From the NCBI GenBank assembly GCA_002837195.1, contig KZ478069.1, positions 62,001-126,000 of the forward strand: a stretch of DNA of 64,000 bases, in the 5' to 3' direction. The stretch's first letter is position 1; every line of letters starts with the position of its first letter. The position numbers and the translations under genes are program-made. Of this stretch, positions 34,361-42,215 are shown one piece after another. Under the pieces are notes generated by a model. That model had not been told where the DNA came from. It saw only the letters and a program-made list of their open reading frames with translations, and made no database searches. Origin of the DNA: Enterobacterales bacterium CwR94 (GTDB taxonomy: Bacteria > Pseudomonadota > Gammaproteobacteria > Enterobacterales > Enterobacteriaceae).

Positions 34361-34543
34361 AGTTGATATTGTATGCCCAAGCGTGCAACCTTAAATTCTA
34401 TTTAATCAGTGAGTTATGTGGTTCATTCTGCTTTCTTGGTTCGCGCTTGATTCTGTTTGTTCATCGATGATTGTTATCGTAGCATTGCAAATGAGTACAT
34501 GCTGAGTACAATAAAATCAATCAGAGTGAGTACAGGAAATAAC
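34361..34543. other. Host-prophage junction region (attL expected)
   Basis: This 183-bp stretch between sbcB and int must contain the left attachment site. The other end is outside the window, so the core repeat cannot be fixed. No tRNA is present. Three copies of TGAGTACA lie just before int. Confidence 0.5.
34492..34534 (+). repeat. Three direct repeats TGAGTACA upstream of int
   Basis: TGAGTACA occurs at 34492-34499, 34503-34510 and 34527-34534, spaced 11 and 24 bp, close to one and two helical turns. They could be Int arm-type or Xis sites, or autoregulatory sites, because the last copy is 9 bp from the int ATG. Confidence 0.6.
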
Positions 34544-35722
34544 ATGGCTTTAAGCGACACTAAACTGCGTTCTATCTATGGTAAACCATATAGCGGGCCA
34601 GCAGAAATAACAGATTCGGACGGGCTTAGTGTGAGGGTTACACCAAAAGGAGTGATCAACTTCCAGTACCGGTTTCGCTGGGAAGGGAAGCAGCACAGGC
34701 TACCACTTGGTAAGTATCCCGGAACAACCCTCAGAGACGCCAGAAACAAAGCCACTGAGATTAAAGAATCAATTGATCGGGGTATAGATCCCCGCATCAT
34801 TGATGTTGGAAGAAAAACGGTTGGTAACCCTACTGTGGGCGAGTGTCTTCGTTATTGGGAAGAGTGCTATTTTCCGACCTTGAGAGATGGCACTAAGCGC
34901 TTGTATACCTCAATGGTTCTGAGAAACATGAGAGAAGCGTTTCCAGGCATACCTGCGGTAGATGTGCCAGTAAAGGCTTGGGTTGATTTATTCAGCGCAA
35001 TTGAAAAGGAAAGTCCAACTAAGGCGCACATTCTCATCAAGCAAACGCGCTCAGCAATCGGCTGGTGCATCAGGCGTCAATTTCTCGAAAATTGCGAGGT
35101 TATGAAGATCCTCCCAAAAGATATTGGGGTTAAACCCACAGTTGGCGAGATAACCTTGTCATACAATCAACTTGCCAAAATCTGGATTGCTATTGAGCGC
35201 AGCAGGGCGTCAACAGCCAACTGCATACTCCATCAAATGCTAATGCTATATGGGGCTCGCAATTCTGAGGTAAGGGAGGCCGTGTACTCTGAATTCAATA
35301 TTGAAGAAGGGGTTTGGGTGGTGCCATCCGCACGATCTAAAACTAAAAAAATTATTCGGCGTCCCATATTTAAGCAGATCGCTCCATTTTTAGAGAAAGC
35401 GCACTTAGCTCACGGTGAGGTTTTATTTTCTGGTGCTGATGGTAAGACAGCCATGACAATCGCCGGGGCCAACAGGTTCTTGGGCCGTATCCAACAAAAG
35501 GTTGATATAGGCCCATTTACTTCACACGATTTCCGGCGAACCCTTGCTACCCGCTTGTCAGAGGAAGGAGTTGCCCCGCATGTTATTGAAAAAATGCTGG
35601 GGCATGAATTGGGAGGGGTGCTATCCGTTTACAATAAGCATGACTGGATAGCAGAACAGAAAGAGGCTTATGAATTGCACGCTGAAAAATTATTCTGGCA
35701 CATTAAGAGAGCCTCTGGTTAA
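34544..35722 (+). CDS. int: Prophage tyrosine-recombinase integrase (P4-like)
   Basis: Site-specific recombinase, 392 aa from the ATG at 34544 (AGGAA site). An earlier in-frame TTG is unlikely. The N-terminal DUF4102-type arm domain (ALSDTKLRSIYGKPYSGPAE) is followed by a core-binding domain and a C-terminal catalytic domain with Arg in LYGARNSEVRE, HDFRRT (HxxR), GHE, and the tyrosine nucleophile in LSVYNKHD. It marks the left end of the prophage and converges with the AlpA/Xis-like gene, overlapping its 3' end by 20 bp. Confidence 0.94.
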   Translation: MALSDTKLRSIYGKPYSGPAEITDSDGLSVRVTPKGVINFQYRFRWEGKQHRLPLGKYPGTTLRDARNKATEIKESIDRGIDPRIIDVGRKTVGNPTVGECLRYWEECYFPTLRDGTKRLYTSMVLRNMREAFPGIPAVDVPVKAWVDLFSAIEKESPTKAHILIKQTRSAIGWCIRRQFLENCEVMKILPKDIGVKPTVGEITLSYNQLAKIWIAIERSRASTANCILHQMLMLYGARNSEVREAVYSEFNIEEGVWVVPSARSKTKKIIRRPIFKQIAPFLEKAHLAHGEVLFSGADGKTAMTIAGANRFLGRIQQKVDIGPFTSHDFRRTLATRLSEEGVAPHVIEKMLGHELGGVLSVYNKHDWIAEQKEAYELHAEKLFWHIKRASG

Positions 35723-35894
35723 TACCGCCGTTTAATATCCAAGCCACCACTTCAGCCTTTAAATACTTTTTGGGGTAGGTGGTTATGGGTTTCGGAAAAC
35801 CATAATCGCGGATGTAACGGTATATGGTATTTCTGGCGTTAACCTCCACCAACTCCATAACTTCCTTCTCGGTAATTCGCTCAATATCAGGCAT
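35703..35894 (-). CDS. AlpA/excisionase-like DNA-binding protein
   Basis: A small protein (63 aa from the ATG at 35894): MPDIERITEKEVMELVEVN, then ARNTIYRYIRDYGFPKPI. This winged-helix pattern is shared by AlpA regulators and HTH-17 excisionases. It lies tail-to-tail with int, the usual place of xis in many lambdoid phages. Excision is the likely role; a promoter-activating role like that of AlpA is the alternative. Confidence 0.7.
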   Translation of the reverse strand: MPDIERITEKEVMELVEVNARNTIYRYIRDYGFPKPITTYPKKYLKAEVVAWILNGGINQRLS

Positions 35895-36033
35895 TTTTCC
35901 CCTCCATACACCAGCAGTAAATCTCAAACATACGCTTTACTGTCTCTCTGCAATAAAAACCTTCAATGTCGCGCGTCAAGTCATATCGCTGTCCGTAGCG
36001 CATATGCATCATTCTTTCAAAGGATCTGTGCAT
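35887..36033 (-). CDS. Small prophage protein, 48 aa
   Basis: A 48-codon frame starting MHRSFERMMHMRYGQRYDL, preceded by a strong GGGGGAG site in the end of the upstream gene. It overlaps that gene by 17 bp and the xis-like start by 8 bp. The tight coupling supports a real gene. No recognisable family. Confidence 0.6.
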   Translation of the reverse strand: MHRSFERMMHMRYGQRYDLTRDIEGFYCRETVKRMFEIYCWCMEGKNA

Positions 36034-36376
36034 GAAGCTCCCCCAATTTTAACTTGGCTCGATGAGAGCACGCGCGGATCACCGCATCAGGCACATACTT
36101 CATTAACTCCTTCACCATGAAATCAGCGTGGGTGTTGTGCGCGATAATGTTTTCTTTTTTCTCCTGCTGGCGAAAGATGGCCAGGCGAGCACAAAGAGCC
36201 GCACGGATGCCATTGTTCTTTTTCAGGGCGTATGCAGCACGATTATGCCAGCCATCATCGCGCTCCTGTGGGTACTCAAGCTGCAGCTTCGTTTGCTCGA
36301 TAACAGCAGTCACTTCTGCCAGCGCTAAAAGGCAGGAATCCAGGTCTTTAATATTGCTCAGTTCGCTGTATTTCAT
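36017..36376 (-). CDS. Prophage hypothetical protein
   Basis: 119 aa, soluble, mostly helical, Lys/Ala-rich, with no motif I recognise. It overlaps its neighbours on both sides by 4-17 bp as part of the leftward early operon. Confidence 0.65.
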   Translation of the reverse strand: MKYSELSNIKDLDSCLLALAEVTAVIEQTKLQLEYPQERDDGWHNRAAYALKKNNGIRAALCARLAIFRQQEKKENIIAHNTHADFMVKELMKYVPDAVIRACSHRAKLKLGELHAQIL

Positions 36377-36732
36377 TTTTCGGCCTCTTTTTTTTCCTGT
36401 GACATGAGGAATGCAATCATTGCGGCGCGGAGTGGTTTTTTTTGTGAAGCAAAGACAGCAACTCCTTCATCAGAGCCAACCGCCAGGCGAGCATTCAGTG
36501 TTGCCTCTGCTTCCCACTCCCCATTATCGTGGTAGAGGCTTATCCCATGCGCCTGAATAACTGGCCCCGCATCAGCCCATGAATTGCAAAAGTCTGTGCA
36601 CAAATCTAACCCTTCAACGGCGTAAATGGCTTTGCCGTTTTCGCTATGAAGGACAGTTCCGCGAGTTATGGCTACCAATTCGTTGATTTGATGATCGGTC
36701 ATCTGTGCGTATTCTTTTTTGGTCTTCATCAC
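36373..36732 (-). CDS. NinX/DUF2591-like phage protein
   Basis: 119 aa. MTDHQINELVAITRG at the start, the LDLCTDFCNSWADAGPVI middle and PLRAAMIAFLMSQE at the end fit the DUF2591 (NinX) family of small lambdoid phage proteins of unknown function. It overlaps both flanking genes by 4 bp. Confidence 0.7.
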   Translation of the reverse strand: MMKTKKEYAQMTDHQINELVAITRGTVLHSENGKAIYAVEGLDLCTDFCNSWADAGPVIQAHGISLYHDNGEWEAEATLNARLAVGSDEGVAVFASQKKPLRAAMIAFLMSQEKKEAEK

Positions 36733-36971
36733 ACGGCCCCTATATCTTGCTGCACAGTCTTGTAACTGCGTTTGCGTGGTTTCTTCTTCGGCTCAATCTT
36801 GACCGGCGCAACCTGGACAGGTTTTGGCCGTGGCTCGTTAGTGCCGTTCCGCATGCGGCGGCGGGCGTTCATATCCCACACGATGCAATATTTGTGGTCG
36901 CAACCGTCATCAACTTTGACGCTGGCCAGCACAAGTGGATCGCTCAGGTCTGCCATTTCATGCTGCGCCAT
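36729..36971 (-). CDS. Prophage hypothetical protein, basic
   Basis: 80 aa. The N-terminus (MAQHEMADLSDPLVLASVKV) is followed by a very basic, Pro/Lys/Arg-rich tail (EPKKKPRKRSYK) that suggests nucleic-acid contact. It overlaps both flanking genes. No family recognised. Confidence 0.6.
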   Translation of the reverse strand: MAQHEMADLSDPLVLASVKVDDGCDHKYCIVWDMNARRRMRNGTNEPRPKPVQVAPVKIEPKKKPRKRSYKTVQQDIGAV

Positions 36972-37293
36972 TGATCACCACCCTGGAGTATTGAAACTGG
37001 TTCACCAAAATCATTGCTAATTGGGTTGCTGTGCGTTTGCCCCACAGCGCCTCTTCAATGATTTCGTTAAGCTCATCCTGTTTCACCTGGTCGAGCGTTA
37101 CAGGCCAGGCATGCGATGGAACCTGCAAACTGATTAACCCTTTCAATTGCTGCAGCGCCAGCATCACCTCCTGCTCAGCGTGCTTTTCTGGTCGACGATA
37201 TCCGGCAGCCCAAACCGCATCTGTAACGTCACTTGGAGCGGTGCCGGCTGCCGTGATGATTTGCGCTAGAGGAAAAATGTTTGTGTTTGTCAC
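36958..37293 (-). CDS. Prophage hypothetical protein
   Basis: 111 aa when started at GTG 37293, which follows a near-perfect GGAGGTGATCT site. The longer upstream reading lies in the small membrane-protein gene and is rejected. It overlaps that gene by 4 bp. No recognisable domain. Confidence 0.65.
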   Translation of the reverse strand: MTNTNIFPLAQIITAAGTAPSDVTDAVWAAGYRRPEKHAEQEVMLALQQLKGLISLQVPSHAWPVTLDQVKQDELNEIIEEALWGKRTATQLAMILVNQFQYSRVVINGAA

Positions 37294-37415
37294 CAGATCA
37301 CCTCCGCCAACATTTTCAGGTAGCCAAGGCCCGCCACCGCGCCGATCATCAGGCCCAGGCCACAGAGCATCGAGAAGAACAGCGACCACATAACCAATTC
37401 AAATACCTGTTTCAT
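37290..37415 (-). CDS. Small membrane protein, 41 aa
   Basis: A 41-residue frame, MKQVFELVMWSLFFSMLCGL and onward, is almost wholly a membrane helix or hairpin ending LAEVIW. A GAGGAGG site precedes its ATG; it overlaps both neighbouring genes (17 bp and 4 bp). Coupling and spacing support translation; the function is unknown, with superinfection exclusion or host-membrane modulation as open possibilities. Confidence 0.65.
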   Translation of the reverse strand: MKQVFELVMWSLFFSMLCGLGLMIGAVAGLGYLKMLAEVIW

Positions 37416-37986
37416 CGAATGCCTCCTCAATCAGCTCGAAAGCGCTTTCCGTCATCGGCATGATGACCATCATTGGATTGCCGAATAAGTGGTTAACAGC
37501 CTTATCAAAAATAAGCTGACAGGGTTTATCTTTACCCCAGGACTTAAACCCAACAACCACAACGCCTAGGGACGGGCCAAACATCAGATCCGGCAGGGCA
37601 AGCAATCTCGACTTAAAGATAGGCATCCCACTAATTGGCTCTGGCTCGCCTGCAAGGAGATTGCTGAAATTTGGATATTGGCATTCAACGGGCTCAAGGA
37701 TGTTTCTCCCGACCACCTGGTTATCTTCGGTAACGTGCATGGCTACCACCGTCTCGTTGACAAGGTTGATGAATGTACCTTCTGCCTCCGGGGGGATCAT
37801 GCCGATAACAATGAACACACCCTCAAATGGATTTTTGTCACCATGCTCCATCGAGACGCAGGCGATTTTGTTGCATGCCTGGATGTGCGTGCTGGTGATG
37901 TGAATGCCCTGCAGGTAGCGGCGCTCTTCTTTAGAGTCAGCAACGCAGCAAAGCGCGGCACGAAGCAGATCGGTGTGAATAAACAT
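37399..37986 (-). CDS. Phage protein, possibly sliding-clamp-like
   Basis: 195 aa. The start FIHTDLLRAALCCVADSKEERRYLQGIHI, followed by alternating strands, resembles a group of temperate-phage proteins annotated as DNA polymerase III beta-like. One and a half clamp-like repeats would fit the length, but that is recall of a pattern, not a domain search. It shares one base with rha (position 37986). Confidence 0.5.
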   Translation of the reverse strand: MFIHTDLLRAALCCVADSKEERRYLQGIHITSTHIQACNKIACVSMEHGDKNPFEGVFIVIGMIPPEAEGTFINLVNETVVAMHVTEDNQVVGRNILEPVECQYPNFSNLLAGEPEPISGMPIFKSRLLALPDLMFGPSLGVVVVGFKSWGKDKPCQLIFDKAVNHLFGNPMMVIMPMTESAFELIEEAFDETGI

Positions 37987-38687
37987 TATTTAGACCCCCA
38001 TCCGATAGCTTGAAACAGACCCATGCTGGGGTGAAACCATTTGGTATTTCGTTGTTCTGCTTCGGTCATCATTCCGCGAAAAGTAGCCATAAAGTCAGCC
38101 TCGAGAACAATTTTCATGGGGCGCGGCTGGCCGTCAGGGGTCATGATGGTGATTGTGTCGGTGGGGATGTCGTAGCTTTTGACCAGCGTCCGGCATTTGG
38201 CATCAGACATGCCACACTTGACTTTCAGCACCGAGAATCCAGCCCAGCCAGCAGGAATCGAGCCGCGCTTAATCTTCTCCACGGTCTCAGCGACTTCATC
38301 TACCTTGCTTTCCACATGGTTGATTCGGCGTTCTTGGTCGACATTGGCCAGCGCCATTGCCGCAATGATTTCATTTTGCGATTTAGGGCGTGAGCGTTCG
38401 TTCTCCAGCTCTCTCCAGCGGTCAATAAGACGAGCAGTAAACTCAGGGGAAAGCTGTGCAACTACTACAATGCTGTCGCGTTTACCTGCTTCGCCTTCAA
38501 ACACGAAAGCGGTTGTAGGTCGTCCTGCAGTAGGCTTTTCCTCAATTTGAGGAGAAGTGATAACTCCCCTCCCAACCAGAGCCTCGATCGTCCTTTTAAC
38601 ATTGTCGTGGCGCTTGCCAACCAGGTCAGCAATCTCCTGGCTATCCATCGCAGCAATATTCGGGGTATTCATAATTAATTTAATCAT
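37986..38687 (-). CDS. rha: Rha family phage regulatory protein
   Basis: 233 aa. The N-terminal winged-helix domain (MDSQEIADLVGKRHDNVKRT) and LSPEFTARLIDRWRELE are typical of the Rha family from phage phi80 and P22-like phages; Rha interferes with phage growth in hosts lacking IHF. A coiled-coil-like middle (about residues 100-140) joins a C-terminal domain of unknown role. Leftward early operon. Confidence 0.8.
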   Translation of the reverse strand: MIKLIMNTPNIAAMDSQEIADLVGKRHDNVKRTIEALVGRGVITSPQIEEKPTAGRPTTAFVFEGEAGKRDSIVVVAQLSPEFTARLIDRWRELENERSRPKSQNEIIAAMALANVDQERRINHVESKVDEVAETVEKIKRGSIPAGWAGFSVLKVKCGMSDAKCRTLVKSYDIPTDTITIMTPDGQPRPMKIVLEADFMATFRGMMTEAEQRNTKWFHPSMGLFQAIGWGSK

Positions 38688-38697
38688 TGTTTGGCCC

Positions 38698-39273
38698 TCA
38701 GTGAATTACTGGCATGGCGGGCATGCCTTCGGTTTGCAGGGAACGAATAAAGCCATCGTGAAGCATGCACAGACCATCCCGGCCCATTGCTGACATACGC
38801 AGGCCATTCTGTGGGCAGCTTTCAATCATGCCTTTGTACATTTTCAGAGCGAGATCCAAACCTAAGTCACGCCCATACTTTTCTAACGCAGTACCCTCAA
38901 CATGATTTGCAAGTGAAAATCGGAGCGGGCCGGGATAAATTCCCAGGCCGCCTTCTTTGCCACAATAAATAACCGCAGTGTCGGTACCGCCATCTTCATT
39001 TGGTATGTCTACGGTGCCGTTTTTAAAAAGCTCTTCATTGATGAATACCGTTGCAACCAACCAGCGCCAGATAATGATCTCTTTCTCAATATCCATCCGA
39101 TACCAGCCAGAAGTAACTCCCTCCTGGATAGCGGCGATCACATTCAATCCATCGAATAAACGGCGGTCATAGTTTCCACTGCACAGGCTTTTAACTGCCG
39201 TCGAGTAACCGATTATTTTGTTTTCAACCTTAACCCCGTCAGGTGTGGCCTCGGCGCTTTTGATTTCTTCCAC
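38698..39273 (-). CDS. Prophage hypothetical protein
   Basis: 191 aa if started at the GTG 39273, 11 bp after a GAGGAG site overlapping the preceding stop. An upstream in-frame start would lie inside that gene. The sequence VEEIKSAEATPDGVKVENKI has no motif I recognise. The start is uncertain by a few codons. Confidence 0.6.
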   Translation of the reverse strand: MEEIKSAEATPDGVKVENKIIGYSTAVKSLCSGNYDRRLFDGLNVIAAIQEGVTSGWYRMDIEKEIIIWRWLVATVFINEELFKNGTVDIPNEDGGTDTAVIYCGKEGGLGIYPGPLRFSLANHVEGTALEKYGRDLGLDLALKMYKGMIESCPQNGLRMSAMGRDGLCMLHDGFIRSLQTEGMPAMPVIH

Positions 39274-39283
39274 GTAGGGCTCC

Positions 39284-39670
39284 TCAATAAGGTTTCTGGC
39301 TGAGTAATTCAGCGTACTGCTGTTTAAATGCTTCGTGCTTACGCTCCCATAAATTGAATGCACGCTTTTTAGCGAGAATTCGGCGCAGGCGGCGGATGCA
39401 ACGTTCATGCGCACTTAAATATTGCTGGGTTTTATCACCAATTTTATTAGCCAGTACACCATCAACAAAAACCTGTTCGTAAGGTTCTTCGGTGGGAATG
39501 CCCGACACGGAGAAAACTTTGCTGACCATGAAGTGAGCCAGGTTATTCAGTGCCGCGCTACGGCTAAGACAGCGCTTATAGCCGTTATGGCGAGCGACAA
39601 CATAAATTGGCGCGTTGACAATGCGGAATGATTCGTCAATTCCATCTTCTCTGATTACCTTCAACATCAT
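39284..39670 (-). CDS. Prophage hypothetical protein, basic
   Basis: 128 aa, with an Arg/Lys-rich C-terminal half (CIRRLRRILAKKRAFNLWE) that could bind nucleic acid. It overlaps the preceding gene by 4 bp. No family recognised. Confidence 0.6.
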   Translation of the reverse strand: MMLKVIREDGIDESFRIVNAPIYVVARHNGYKRCLSRSAALNNLAHFMVSKVFSVSGIPTEEPYEQVFVDGVLANKIGDKTQQYLSAHERCIRRLRRILAKKRAFNLWERKHEAFKQQYAELLSQKPY

Positions 39671-40011
39671 TCTTTTCCTCGCTGCTGAAATGCCTGCTCT
39701 GTTAAATTTTCAATTACCGCGCTGATAAACTCATTGCCAGTGTTAGTTAGCGTGTCAAATTTCTTGCTAACGCATCGCTGATAAGTCTGGATAATGTGAA
39801 TCTCTGCCTTCTCACGCTTATTGGTGTCGTAAACCATCGCCTCAAATAACTTGATAAGCGCCTTCTCTAATATTTCTTCTGTTAACTCAACTGTGGTGAT
39901 CGAGCCATCAGGCAAGTCAATCAGTATGTTGTGGGTGTTGGTTGTGGCCTTCATATCCTGCAATTTGACCCTCACCAATCTTTGTCGGCAGCGCTCAATT
40001 TGCAGGTTCAT
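39667..40011 (-). CDS. Prophage hypothetical protein
   Basis: Up to 114 aa. The start may be the ATG at 40011, overlapping the upstream stop, or an internal ATG at 39954 (MKATTNTHNILIDLPDGS). It contains a strand-rich N-terminal part and a helical C-terminal part. No recognised domain. Confidence 0.55.
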   Translation of the reverse strand: MNLQIERCRQRLVRVKLQDMKATTNTHNILIDLPDGSITTVELTEEILEKALIKLFEAMVYDTNKREKAEIHIIQTYQRCVSKKFDTLTNTGNEFISAVIENLTEQAFQQRGKE

Positions 40012-40192
40012 CTTCTTTATCCTTCTCTGCGGCCCATAAAAGAATTTCGGCGGAAAGGTTGTAAGCCAGCCCGATTAACTCACTATTAGCTTTAACTCCG
40101 CTGCACCCATGATCGTGTATCAGACACAGCAGTTCGGTGAGTTGGGCAGCCTTGTCATGCGCATCCCAGTTACTATCTACAGACCCCATCAC
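39995..40192 (-). CDS. Prophage hypothetical protein
   Basis: 65 aa, acidic, helical (NSELIGLAYNLSAEILLWAAEKD). It starts GTG-ATG directly over the upstream stop and overlaps the next gene by 17 bp. Family not recognised. Confidence 0.55.
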   Translation of the reverse strand: MMGSVDSNWDAHDKAAQLTELLCLIHDHGCSGVKANSELIGLAYNLSAEILLWAAEKDKEDEPAN

Positions 40193-40299
40193 TTAACCCC
40201 ATAAGCAGCGCGGAGAAATAAGTTAGCCAGTACGTCATGGCCGGATTTGTGAAAAATTTTCGCCAAACGGTAATCGCTGTGGTTTTTAATCATCAGCAT
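40189..40299 (-). CDS. Small prophage protein, 36 aa
   Basis: The ATG at 40299 (MLMIKNHSDYRLAKIFHKSG) sits 7 bp after GAAGGAG within the end of the upstream gene. A longer in-frame reading through that gene is less likely. It overlaps the next start by 4 bp. Unknown function. Confidence 0.5.
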   Translation of the reverse strand: MLMIKNHSDYRLAKIFHKSGHDVLANLFLRAAYGVK

Positions 40300-40711
40300 A
40301 TTCCGGCTCCTTCTCGACGTAATTAAGTCCGGCATTAGCTTTCGCCAGTAACTCAACCTCATCTTGGGTGAAGTGAACTTTATAATCAGCAATCAGTTTT
40401 GAGATAACACGCCCTATAACATCCATAAATCCAACCAACTGACCATATCTAGATTCGTCTTCAACTTCTGTCATATCCCGAATCACCAAGCCCAGACTGG
40501 AAAATGGTTCGGCTCCATTTGTTTCAATATGCTTCAACCACAACCAGGCAAGGGCGCTACCCGTTGTATTTCCACCGCTATAACCACCGGTGGCAGGAAC
40601 ATCAAAAAAATTAAGACCAAGACCGTCCTTCTGCTTACCGCCAACAAAAGGCAATCCGTGCAACGGCAATTCTTTATTCTTGTGAAATTTAAGAGTTTTC
40701 ATTTTCATCAC
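40286..40711 (-). CDS. Prophage hypothetical protein
   Basis: 141 aa. A Gly-rich stretch (VPATGGYSGGNTTGSALAWL) precedes an acidic C-terminus ending NYVEKEPEYADD. It starts GTG/ATG over the stop of the 26-aa gene. No family recognised. Confidence 0.6.
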   Translation of the reverse strand: MMKMKTLKFHKNKELPLHGLPFVGGKQKDGLGLNFFDVPATGGYSGGNTTGSALAWLWLKHIETNGAEPFSSLGLVIRDMTEVEDESRYGQLVGFMDVIGRVISKLIADYKVHFTQDEVELLAKANAGLNYVEKEPEYADD

Positions 40712-40788
40712 TCCATAAATGGCAGCGTAATAAACGCGAAGACCATTGAGAGGCTAGCGAGGATTGATAGTGCGATACATAATTCCAT
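40708..40788 (-). CDS. 26-aa membrane peptide
   Basis: A frame of 26 codons (MELCIALSILASLSMVFAFI then TLPFME) follows a perfect GGAGGTCAGT site and overlaps the start of the next gene. It is essentially one membrane helix. The ribosome site and coupling argue for translation. Confidence 0.6.
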   Translation of the reverse strand: MELCIALSILASLSMVFAFITLPFME

Positions 40789-40863
40789 ACTGACCTCCGT
40801 GAATTTTGGTTGTATAAATCCCCAGCGCCATACGCTGTAATTATTTAAAACCCAATTAATAAA

Positions 40864-41079
40864 TTACGCTTTAGATACTGACTCTATAAGTTTGTTCTGG
40901 AACTTTCTTGCAGCCTCTCCAGCGCCTGGGAAAAGTTCAATTGCTTTCATTTCTTCTTCTTTAATGTCATTGAGATCTTCAATTTCACAGACTATAAAGA
41001 TTCCATCTTCATCTCTTGCCTCTAACCTGCTGGTGTAAGGAGGGATTAGCATTTGGCTAATGGTGAATTTGAAGTTCAT
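40864..41079 (-). CDS. Prophage hypothetical protein
   Basis: 71 aa, starting MNFKFTISQMLIPPYTSRLE. The acidic middle (EIEDLNDIKEEEM) is unusual for this operon. It overlaps the preceding gene by 4 bp. Unknown. Confidence 0.6.
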   Translation of the reverse strand: MNFKFTISQMLIPPYTSRLEARDEDGIFIVCEIEDLNDIKEEEMKAIELFPGAGEAARKFQNKLIESVSKA

Positions 41080-41372
41080 GATAATCCCTCTAAAACAAAT
41101 TTGTAATTTGACTTTAAAATCATTACAGCTTCATCGTTTAGGTCGCCTTTAAATACGAACACACAAAACAAGCTGGCTGTGTTTAATTTTATTTTATATA
41201 GTCCATAAATTACTTCATCATCGCAGTCGATAACGTCTAAAGCGGTGTCATTTTTCACCTTGCTATTTTTTGTTTGGAGAAATAAACCAGCATACTTACC
41301 GGAGTACGCTGAATTCCCAAGTGCAAATTCAGATTTATCATGACTCTTGATTGATTCTATTTTATCACCCAT
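41076..41372 (-). CDS. First gene of the leftward early operon, hypothetical
   Basis: 98 aa, MGDKIESIKSHDKSEFALGN onward, no recognised family. It begins about 26 bp after the expected start of the candidate PL transcript. In lambda this place holds the N antiterminator, but the protein is not Arg-rich and does not look like N. Confidence 0.6.
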   Translation of the reverse strand: MGDKIESIKSHDKSEFALGNSAYSGKYAGLFLQTKNSKVKNDTALDVIDCDDEVIYGLYKIKLNTASLFCVFVFKGDLNDEAVMILKSNYKFVLEGLS

Positions 41373-41403
41373 ATCACAGGCCCTGTTGCTTGCCGATGAA
41401 TTA

Positions 41404-41446
41404 AGAATACCTCTAGGTAATAAATTTCGTCAATACCCAGCGGTAA
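41404..41446 (-). promoter_or_regulatory. Candidate PL promoter with two operators
   Basis: On the minus strand, TTGACG (41428-41433) and TATTCT (41404-41409) with an 18-bp spacer form a promoter for the leftward genes. Inverted repeats ATACC-N4-GGTAA at 41407-41420 and 41433-41446 overlap the -10 and touch the -35. They share the half-sites found between cI and cro. Confidence 0.75.
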
Positions 41447-41500
41447 CATAATTTATGCTTTTTTCATAAGTTATTGAATTGAATTGTAATTAATGGGCAT

Positions 41501-41523
41501 AAAAAAACCCGCTCAGAGCGGGT
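41501..41523 (-). terminator. cI terminator
   Basis: On the minus strand, AACCCGCTC/GAGCGGGTT folds over a short loop and is followed by seven T's, 17 bp past the repressor stop. Confidence 0.8.
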
Positions 41524-41539
41524 TTCAAAATGATGGGTA

Positions 41540-42208
41540 TCAGATGAATTTTTGCCGGGATTCGATTGCTACGCCGATAATCCTGCAGTTTCCGTTGATA
41601 GGTATCAAGGGGTATAGCGGGTTTAATGGCTTGAGGTATTTCTCCCCACCGTCGATAACCAATTTTTTGAAAGTAGCTTCGTTCGCATCGGTAGCTTTAG
41701 CGAGGACTAAGCTACCATGCTTAGCCTCTCGTCCAGTATCAAATAAAACTAGCAAACCCTCCGGAATGCTTAGCCCAACTGGTGATGTCATTGAATCACC
41801 CTTAATTTTTAACCAGAAACCATCGCCTTCTACGTGAGCGTCAGTTTCGCACCACTCTTCAATGTCCTGCAGTGTATAAGGTTCCAATGCTTCCGCCCAG
41901 GCTCCGGCACTAACCCAGCTTACTACGGGATAGCGCCTTGTATTGATTGGTTGAGGCACAAACGTAATGTTAGATTTTTCATCAACAATTCCATCCATCC
42001 ATCCCCTGGGTAGAGAGAAGGCGCTCTCAATAATTTCAATCATGTTGTCAGCAATGCGTTTACGACCTTTTTTATCTTCAGGCCAAAGCATTCTTGATAC
42101 GTAAGAAGGCTCCCGGTCTATGCGCCGGGCAAGTTCTGAACCGTTACCGTTGCAATAATCATCCCGCAACTGGATGAGTCGTAATCGACGTTTTTCGTAT
42201 TTATCCAT
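41540..42208 (-). CDS. cI: CI-like prophage repressor (S24 autopeptidase)
   Basis: 222 aa. The N-terminal HTH (about residues 8-55, GSELARRIDREPSYVSRMLW) joins a C-terminal LexA/CI peptidase fold: cleavage site Ala-Gly in SWVSAGAW, catalytic Ser in GDSMTSP and Lys in SLVLAKA. It should hold the prophage silent and self-cleave with RecA upon SOS. The ATG has no Shine-Dalgarno. The predicted transcript start is at about the ATG, so a leaderless mRNA as in lambda PRM is likely. Confidence 0.93.
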   Translation of the reverse strand: MDKYEKRRLRLIQLRDDYCNGNGSELARRIDREPSYVSRMLWPEDKKGRKRIADNMIEIIESAFSLPRGWMDGIVDEKSNITFVPQPINTRRYPVVSWVSAGAWAEALEPYTLQDIEEWCETDAHVEGDGFWLKIKGDSMTSPVGLSIPEGLLVLFDTGREAKHGSLVLAKATDANEATFKKLVIDGGEKYLKPLNPLYPLIPINGNCRIIGVAIESRQKFI

Positions 42209-42215
42209 GTCTTGA

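Noticed and set aside
34361-34460. tRNA gene as integration target
   Set aside because: No cloverleaf or conserved TTCGA arm; the neighbouring target seems to be the sbcB region.
41076-41372. N-like antiterminator at the start of the leftward operon
   Set aside because: Position fits, but the protein lacks the Arg-rich N-terminus; I also saw no clear boxA/boxB nut site or put-type RNA hairpins.
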